Assembly: GCA_036897485.1 (NCBI GenBank)
Contig: JAYMTF010000952.1
Coordinates: 1-28,005, forward strand
DNA length: 28,005 bases
From: Pelargonium nanum
Taxonomy: Eukaryota > Streptophyta > Magnoliopsida > Geraniales > Geraniaceae
Direction: 5' to 3'
Position 1 is the first letter of the stretch, and every line of letters starts with the position of its first letter. Shown here piece by piece: positions 20,898-28,005 of the stretch. A program made the translations under genes and the position numbers. The notes beneath the pieces are model-generated. The model had not been told where the DNA came from. It saw nothing but the letters and a program-made list of their open reading frames with translations, and did not search any database.

Positions 20898-23800
20898 ATG
20901 GCTGAAGAACAGAAAACGAATGCTCCATACGGCTCCTGGAAGTCCCCAATCACCGCCCAAGTGATCTCTGGTTCCTCCAAGACCCTCGCTGGCTCTGGCA
21001 TTGACTCACGGGGCTGCCTTATCTGCCAAGAATCACGCCCCGCTCAATCTGGGTGGGTATACACTACACAACTAATATTTGATTTCATTTCATTTCATTA
21101 CTGAAACTGAATCCTATATTAATGTACACAGGCGAGTGGTTCTTGTCAAGGTAGTAGGAGATGGATCTGTTGACATCACACCGGAACAGTTCTGCGTTCG
21201 GTCCCAGAATCAATCCTTTGAAGGTCGTTCCTTCAGCATTTCTGGGGATGTTGTGGTTTTCTCCAATTTTGAGGATCAAAGATTGTACAAGCAGCTAATC
21301 CATTCTCACTCTCAGGGTTAGTATAACTATACATAAATTGCTTTCTATCAACATACTGGAATTTGTGCTGTTCAATCGTATGGAATCTTTCTCTTTATTA
21401 CTTCCCATCACTAGTATTTTTTGCATGAATGTTTGATTGACATGTGCTGATTGTCTGTACTGGATACCGACCAGATACTCCTGTACCTATTACTCCTGAC
21501 TATGGCGAACCATCCATCACGTATGCGGATGGAGACTTTGATTCTCGCTTTGACCGTTTTGTGACTTTAAAGGAAGGTAGATCACAACTTCACAAGGATA
21601 CTGCTCACTCACACAGTTTGTTTCTTTCAGCTTGTATTTTAACCATTTGATTGGTTTGCCTTTTGTTAGATAGCCGTGAAAGTAGCTCAAACCCAACAAC
21701 AACAATCGTCTCAGTTAGCCTTAATGAAAAGACTATCCAAGGTAATAGTTAAGTCTTCTAATATTTATTAATCTTCACATTGTCATTCATCCTGTAACCC
21801 TCTAATAATTTACTCACTTTCTTACATCATGTGGAACTTAGAACCGAAAGTACTAGTTGGTGGCAGTGATTTCTACGCTTTCCCGCGTATGGATCCCAAA
21901 GGGGAACGCATTGCGTGGATTGAATGGAGCCACCCTAATATGCCATGGGATAAAGCAGAACTTTGGGTTGGTTACATTTCCGAGAGTGGGTAAGCAATTT
22001 TCTTAATCAACTATTACATTTCTGAGAGTTATCTCTGTTAAGTTACTAAAAACACTTTGTCATTTTAAAGCTTTCTTAAGTTATAAAGTAGGATCGTTTG
22101 ATGCAAAACTTTGAATTCAAGAATTTATTTCAACCCTGAAATTGCTCATAAATATATTGATTGCAGTTTCCTAAAGTTGGGGGTTTAATCGGGTGCATCC
22201 ATTGTGCTTAATTTGTTACTCTATGAAAATTATAAAGTATAGGAGCTAAAGTGGGTACCATAAAACCACAAATGATCTGATTATATTCACTCTCATAGAA
22301 TCTTATACTGACTGAACTCTAGAGTCTCATGCTCAATGGATATAAACATGTATTGTATTTTTTACAAAGATGCACTCTAGACTCTATGGTCTTCTTGTAA
22401 TTTTTGTCCCTTGTCCCCACCAGCTCTTGCTCTATCATTTATTTATTGGCTTGATGGATACCCTTGAATGCCATGCAGGGATGTCTACAAACGCATATGT
22501 GTTGCTGGCTGCGGTCCTACCCTTGTGGAGTCTCCAACTGAGCCCAAGTGGTCTCCAAAAGGTACATTTTGTATTTATTAATATACTCTTATCACTTCAG
22601 GAGGTGATCTAAATGCTTTAGATGTTAAATAAGTTCGAAGAATCTACATGTACTGATTTATCTTATGAACATTATTAGAGTACTGTTCTGAATTTGTTTC
22701 ATCAGACATAATGATTGAAAGATCAGTGGTTTTACACTTGCTCTGAAATTATTTTTTGTTATTCAACTACTTTATTAGATTCAAGTTTCACTTTATAAGC
22801 TGCCTTACATGCATTTATTTGTTACATATGATTTTGTACAGGTGAACTCTTTTTCGTAACTGACAGAAAGAATGGGTTTTGGAATCTCTATAAATGGGTA
22901 ACTTTCAAACTTTATTCTTTCGATCATTGTGTTTTCTTGCAGACAGTACACATTTTGTATGGAGTATCTCTAATTGGATTAACATAATTCACATAAAGTT
23001 CATCTTTACCATTCTTAACCAAAAATTTGTTTGCAAATTCAGTTGAGCCATATGGAACTTAGTCAAGTAATCTGATAACTTTCATTACTTTTGCCTTCCC
23101 CAACAGATTGAGTCCGACAATAACGTACAAGCACTTCATTCCCTGGATGCTGAGTTTGCAAGACCATTCTGGGTTTTTGGCATGAATTCGTATGATTTCA
23201 TTGAGAGTCATGAACAAAAGAACTTGATTGCTTGCAGTTACAGGTGACCCTGAGAGAGAGTTAATGCCTTTGTATTTTTTTTTGTTTTCTGTTATAGTTT
23301 GAGGCGACTCTTAGTTTCTTACCTAGTTTATTATAATACAAGTTTCATAAATTGGCAAACAGGCAAAATGGAAGGTCATTCCTTGGGATTCTTGATGATG
23401 TTCAAGGCTCATTATCCCGAATTAATATTCCTTTCACAGATATAGACAACATTGTACATCGACAAACTTTATCCTTGATTTATGCTGCTATATAAATAAT
23501 TTTTCAAGGACGAACTATTAAGTCAGTTTTATAAGGTTTGCTCGTTTTCTTTTTCAGACCATAGGGAACAATTGCTTGTACGTGGAGGGTGCATCTGCAG
23601 AACATCCTTCGTCGGTTGCTAAGGTTTTGGTGTCTTCTTTTCTTAGTTGTTTTGCAAACTGCTCGGCGTTGCCTCAAATACAGGCCAGCACTGTTGTTAG
23701 ATGAAAATTTTCACTATGTTTTCTTACAATTTGGCATTCCTGTTTTGTCTTCAAGGTGACTTTGGATGCCCACGTGTCGAAAGTGGTGGATTTCAAGATT

Positions 23801-25487
23801 GTTTGGTCATCTTCACTTGAAAGTGTAAAGTACAAGCCATATTTCAGCCTGCCAGAGTTAATTGAATTCCCAACAGAAGTTTCAGGCCAGAATGCATATG
23901 CATTCTATTATCCACCATCAAATCCCTTTTACCAAGCTTCAGAAGAAGAAAAGCCTCCCCTGTTATTGGAAAGTCATGGTGAGTTATTTTTTTATTTCTC
24001 TGTGAAAATCAATCTTCTTGTTATTTTGTATGTCTGATAATTGATCCATTCAGTAACCCATTTAAAAAATAAGACTATTTCATCCAGAGAGAGAAGTATA
24101 TAGCTGGCCAAGTTGAAAGCTTTTTAGAAAATGTGAGCATTAAGTTTCAAAGTTGTAGCATAAAATGGTGTGTGAAATATGTTGCAGGAGGGCCTACATG
24201 TGAATCACGTGGTTGCTTAAATCTGAGTATCCAGTACTGGACTAGTCGGGGATGGGCTTTTGTGGATGTTAATTATGGTGGAAGCACTGGTTTGTCCTTA
24301 ACCTTATGTATTGAATTTTACAGATCAAATTGAGTTTCTTCTTAAGACGTGTTAATGAGATGAACATTATTTTGAAGGTTATGGCAGGGAATATCGAGAT
24401 CGACTTCTAAAGAATTGGGGAATTGTTGATGTTAATGACTGTTGCAGTTGCGCAAAATTTTTGGTATCTCATAATTTTTTTCCGACTTTGTAAGATTGAT
24501 TGACATGGTTATACGTATGCTGTTCCCGAGCATGACACATATTGTTGTCTAGGTGGACAGTGGAAGGGTGGATGGGGAACGACTATGCATAACCGGGGGC
24601 TCTGCTGGTGGATACACAACCTTAGCTGCTCTTGCTTTTAGAAAAACATTTAAGGCTGGAGCATCCTTGTATGGAGTGAGTACTCATTCCAATGCTGATT
24701 TTAAGATTTAATTTAGTATTGTCAGCTATATGTGGTTGTTTCAATGGTCAGTGTAATTAAGCAACTGACTTGGAATCCAATTGACTGATCCTGCAAGTCC
24801 TGATGCCATATACAGGTGTCTGACTTCAGCTTGTTGAGGGCAGAGACTCACAAATTTGAATCTCATTACATTGATAATCTCGTTGGTGAGTTAAATATAC
24901 TACGAGTTGTAGTTTTCTTTGCTCCATCTCCAATATTGTCCATTGTGGTTTTGAGCTGAGCCTGAGGTAATGCTAGAGTTTAACTGTTGCAGGAAATGAA
25001 AAGGATTACTTTGATAGGTCACCGATCAATTTTGTGGACAATTTTTCTTGCCCATTAATTTTGTTTCAAGGTTTACAGGACAAGGTATGCATTATGCAAT
25101 GCACACACGAGTCGTTTTAGTCTCTTTTCTGTGCAAATGCATTGTTGGAAAATGGTTGTGATTGTGATAATTATTTGTATAGCAAGTACCGCCTAATCAA
25201 GCTCGTAAAATCTATGGAGCATTGAAGGAGAAAGGTTTGCCGGTTGCTCTGGTGCTATATGAAGATGAAAAACACGGTTTCCGAAAGGTATACTAGCTAG
25301 GCTTGTTTTATTTGATACAAGATTTGCATTTAAGGGAAAGCAGTGTAGTGATTGAGGTGGTGTTGTGCAGGCTGAGAATATCAAGTTTACACTGGAACAA
25401 CAAATGGTGTTTTTTGCTCGATTGGTTGGGCACTTCCGGGTTGCTGATGAGATCAATCCGATCAAAATTGATAACTTTGACTCATAG
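20898..25487 (+). CDS. S9 family serine peptidase (prolyl oligopeptidase / acylaminoacyl-peptidase-like), complete
   Basis: Eighteen exons: 20898-21052, 21132-21316, 21475-21576, 21670-21741, 21842-21989, 22479-22561, 22842-22897, 23107-23243, 23363-23453, 23558-23623, 23756-23978, 24188-24289, 24378-24463, 24553-24675, 24816-24885, 24993-25084, 25183-25287 and 25371-25487. They total 2,013 bases, or 670 residues, with phases that close exactly. The first half ([31 protein letters not shown]) is the beta-propeller type domain that gates the site. The second is an alpha/beta-hydrolase with GGSAGG (Ser519), Asp596 in LQDK and His628 in KHGF. It resembles the Arabidopsis At5g36210-type protein. 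The family cleaves short peptides or N-acylated residues. The substrate here is unknown, and no clear transit peptide follows the chosen ATG. The exon 10 donor could instead be two codons later. It is the only complete copy among three in this window. Confidence 0.92.
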
Positions 25488-26276
25488 ATGCATGCTATTG
25501 CTAGCTAGTGAAGACCGAGAAGAGTTACTGGTTCATCGTTTTGTTAGGAAGTTTATCTGTTTCTCTAAGGTGATAGACAAGAATGTTTTGGTTTACTGTT
25601 GTGCTACCTAGATGTCCCATTATTTACTTTCAATAATTTGGCAAGTTTTATATCTTGTTATAGTATGAGGTGTTATCACTTATTTGAAAACAAGTACTCC
25701 CTCTGTCTCAAATTAAGTGACCTGTCTGAGTTGGATTTTTGTCCCTAAACTGAGTGAGGACTAGTAAGATCGGTTGGACCAGTATCAAAATCAAACTCGA
25801 CATTCTTGTAGGCATTTCTTTCAGCAGAGGAGGGAACCTTTTCCAAGGGAAGTCTCTTAGGTGTGACGTGACCGGACTGACGTGGTGCTCGATTGCCACA
25901 TGTCGTGTTGTCACCCGAGTGATCAAACATAAGTCTGGAGAAGAATAGCTTTATCACATCATAAATAAGTCACAGCTTCTTGTATTTGTTGTAACAAAAA
26001 AAAATAACAAGAATATATTGGTAGAAGATCATGAACATTACAAATAATCAATTCGGAACATGAAAAATGGATTCCATTATTCATGTCATATCTTGCGTAG
26101 TAAGTAAACGGAAATGACAGAACAAACTAACACTAAACAATTTTACTTAAACCAAAAACTGTGTAATTACAATTATCACAAATGAAATAACCACAGATTC
26201 ATGCACTATAAAGTTCCTCAAGTTTTGTTCGGAACAATTAAAACTAACGAATATATTTCAAATAAAACGGACACAT
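25488..26276. other. Intergenic region between the convergent S9 and DUF1645 genes
   Basis: It should contain both 3' untranslated regions. At 25694, TACTCCCTCTGTCTCAAATT is typical of a Stowaway MITE end, but I find no matching far end. Bases 25745-25957 are richer in G+C and open on both strands, but I recognise no protein there. The rest is AT-rich. Confidence 0.5.
25694..25723. mobile_element. Stowaway-like MITE terminus, partial
   Basis: TACTCCCTCTGTCTCAAATT followed by AAGTGACC matches the usual Stowaway start (TA target, CTCCCTCYGTCYCA) well. The opposite inverted terminus is not seen nearby, so this is a fragment or a diverged element. Confidence 0.45.
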
Positions 26277-27227
26277 CTAACGGCCAAATTTATGACCGGC
26301 CGGACTGAATGCAAATCGCCCCAAAATCCCTTGCCTGTACGGCAAATAAGTCTTCTTCTTCAGATCCTCCGACGCCGCTTTGTTCGCCGTGTAATGCAAC
26401 TCGTGAGCCGAAACTCGTCCCTTCCTCTTCCCGCCGGAGCTTCCCGTCGACGACCGGAAACTCTCGTTCTTCACATCGTCCTGTTTCTTGAACAGAGAGC
26501 AGTACTTCCTCAGCCGATCTTTCTCCGACGCACGCCCCTCCGACGCGCTCCTGAACAGCAGAAAGTCCCTGAAACTCCATTTCCTGAACGACCCTTTTGA
26601 CGACGACGATGATAGGGACGAGGTTGTCGAAGAAATTGATGTTTGTTTCATGCTCTGTTCCTGCTGCTCTGTTTTCTCGGCCGCCGCAAAAGGGTCGTCG
26701 CTCTGTTTCCTTCTCCTCGGCGAAAACGCCTCCCTCAAAAACTTCTTCCCCTGAGCAATCGGCGATCTCGGAGACCTCGGAGACGAAATCAGCGGGCTCT
26801 TTAAACTCAATTGCTCGTCGGAACCGGAAAATTGCAGCCGCGGAGGCGGTTTCAGGGGGCGGATCTTGCCGCCGTCGAAAAGCTCCTCGGCCGTCCGGGA
26901 AGTCGCATCGGACTCCACACTCACATCAAAAGCAAAATCGAACTCATCGCTCGCCGGAGCTGATTTCTTGGGCGTGCCGGGAGTTTCTTCCCAATCAAAA
27001 GGAACAGAGGAAACAGAGGAGGTTGATCTTCTGCTCTGGCTCCTCTCCATGGCTGTTGAGAAATCGTCAAATTGGCGGTAAAATTCAGAAATGCGGGTGG
27101 GGCTGGTGGGTGCGCTGAAGAAGCAGTGAGCGAAGCGCCGGGGAGACGACGGAGCGCTGAGGTAGTTGATGGACGGCGGCGCGTGGAGGTCCATGGTCGG
27201 CGATGGTGGGAGTGTGAGGAGTTCCAT
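26277..27227 (-). CDS. DUF1645 family protein
   Basis: A single exon of 316 residues from ATG (27227-27225) to TAG. The N-terminus has SAPSSPRRF and FFSAPTSPTRISEFY, then VPFDWEETPGTPKK, all typical of DUF1645 (PF07816). Serine-rich stretches, KKFLREAF, RKWSFRDFLLFRSASEG and a basic C-terminus (KKKTYLPYRQGILGRFAFSP) follow. There is no membrane segment or enzyme motif. The protein looks largely disordered, basic and probably nuclear. Rice members such as OsSGL have been linked to grain length and drought tolerance; the biochemical role is unknown. The frame stays open for 50 codons upstream, but only from a TTG. A second ATG at 27194 would give 305 residues and also keeps all motifs. Strong G+C content in the exon contrasts with its AT-rich flanks. 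It is transcribed towards the S9 gene. Confidence 0.87.
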   Translation of the reverse strand: MELLTLPPSPTMDLHAPPSINYLSAPSSPRRFAHCFFSAPTSPTRISEFYRQFDDFSTAMERSQSRRSTSSVSSVPFDWEETPGTPKKSAPASDEFDFAFDVSVESDATSRTAEELFDGGKIRPLKPPPRLQFSGSDEQLSLKSPLISSPRSPRSPIAQGKKFLREAFSPRRRKQSDDPFAAAEKTEQQEQSMKQTSISSTTSSLSSSSSKGSFRKWSFRDFLLFRSASEGRASEKDRLRKYCSLFKKQDDVKNESFRSSTGSSGGKRKGRVSAHELHYTANKAASEDLKKKTYLPYRQGILGRFAFSPAGHKFGR

Positions 27228-27261
27228 TTGTTGGGGATTTAGAAGTGAAGTGTGAGAGGTG

Positions 27262-27269
27262 ATATATAT
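27262..27269 (-). promoter_or_regulatory. TATA-like element upstream of the DUF1645 gene
   Basis: ATATATAT, read on the minus strand, lies about 35 bases before the ATG at 27227. If it is the real TATA box, transcription would start almost at that ATG. That would favour the second ATG at 27194 or an upstream alternative promoter. Confidence 0.3.
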
Positions 27270-28005
27270 GAATATGAACGCAAAAGTGAGGAAAATGAGA
27301 GGAAGTAGCTGAGAGAGCTTGAGATTGTTGACTACTGATATTATTGATGAGCCGCCTTTCAATACTTTTCTCGACAAGTGTTGTCTTTGGTCAGGACTTC
27401 ACTTTTCTTTTTGTTTTTCTTTTCTTTCTTTCTTTTTCGGCTACAAGTAATAGTCACTACTTTGGTATTTTTGCATGTACCCTGCATGCATGTATATTGC
27501 GTTACATGGAAACTGATGTGACGCATTTTCAGCCCCAAAATCTTTTTTTTTCTTTCCAACATTTATTTGAGTCCCACCTCATCCACTTTCAATGCATGAG
27601 ACATGTGTGGTTGTGATTGCGCCGCGTCAACCTACATGCAACAATCACTTACATTTTTAAATTCATTCCAATTGGTAACTTGGGGGTCTATTTTGGTTGT
27701 TTATTTCAATTGTTTGTAGAGCTTGGTGGAAATAAGTGAAAAGATTCGAGAGAGTAAATATTATGTTTGGTAAACTAATCTTATGAAGTAAGTTGAAAAG
27801 AAATTATGAATTATAAGATTGTTTGGTTTTATTGTTTGAAAATAATAGTATAATATTGAATTCACTAAAATATCATTCGATTAATAACCACATATATTAC
27901 AATTAACAAAAGAAAATAATTCGAAGGAAGCCTGTTGTAAAAAAGTGCTCTGCTAGGGTTACAAAAGAAGGAAGAGACAGCCGCCCTTGGCGGCTTTGCC
28001 GCCGG
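27270..28005. other. Upstream region of the DUF1645 gene to the window end
   Basis: It contains a CT-rich run (27405-27440), a CATGCATG RY-type motif at 27485-27492 that seed B3 factors can bind, and AT-rich sequence with TGTTTGGT motifs (27760-27830) like those of hAT-type MITEs. The last 30 bases turn G+C-rich (CCGCCCTTGGCGGC) and may start another feature outside the window. No gene is seen. Confidence 0.5.

Noticed and set aside
26290..27118. Several overlapping frames on both strands at the DUF1645 gene
   Set aside because: G+C-rich exon DNA has few stops in any frame. Only the minus-strand frame carries the DUF1645 motifs.
1593..27227. A biosynthetic gene cluster around the P450
   Set aside because: The neighbours are an endosomal chaperone, peptidase copies and a DUF1645 protein. 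None is a pathway enzyme, and the P450 is the only metabolic oxidase.
1..28005. CRISPR arrays, bacterial operons, rRNA or complete tRNA genes
   Set aside because: No regularly spaced identical repeats or complete cloverleaf sequences were seen, and the intron-rich genes are plant nuclear genes.

Overview
The window is nuclear DNA from a flowering plant. The genes are split by many short GT-AG introns, the non-coding DNA is AT-rich, and small plant transposons (TRIM, MITE and SINE types) are scattered through it. The P450 looks like a CYP82, a family found mainly in eudicots, so a eudicot is the best guess. I cannot name the species.

Layout, left to right. (1) 1-1592: upstream region and 5' leader of the first gene. 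(2) 1593-11156, + strand: the first eleven coding exons of a GRV2/KAM2/RME-8 type endosomal J-domain protein. The gene stops dead just after the HPD part of the J domain, so roughly the last 1,000 residues of the family are missing. Its 2-kb first intron holds a tandem duplication, a MITE-like insertion and a solo TRIM LTR. (3) 11100-11994: a junction region that begins with a 305-bp TRIM retrotransposon. (4) 11995-16627, + strand: exons 7-18 of an S9 (prolyl oligopeptidase-like) serine peptidase gene whose first six exons are gone. (5) 17418-19368, + strand: a complete two-exon CYP82-like cytochrome P450. (6) about 20029-20395: a tiny relic of a third S9 copy, in which exon 16 is joined directly to the end of exon 18. 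(7) 20898-25487, + strand: the complete 18-exon S9 peptidase gene (670 codons by my exon model). (8) 26277-27227, - strand: a single-exon DUF1645 family protein.

The genes are unrelated in pathway: endosomal trafficking, peptide hydrolysis, specialised metabolism and a stress/growth-associated family. They do not form a visible metabolic cluster. What links them is structural history. An S9 gene was copied in tandem. One copy lost its 5' half and now abuts a GRV2 gene that lost its 3' half, and the simplest cause is one deletion between two genes in the same orientation. A second copy shrank to a relic, and the P450 lies between the two damaged copies. All exon coordinates come from reading splice sites and reading frame by eye and from comparing the two S9 copies. 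Family assignments rest on recognised motifs and remembered family sequence, not on a search.
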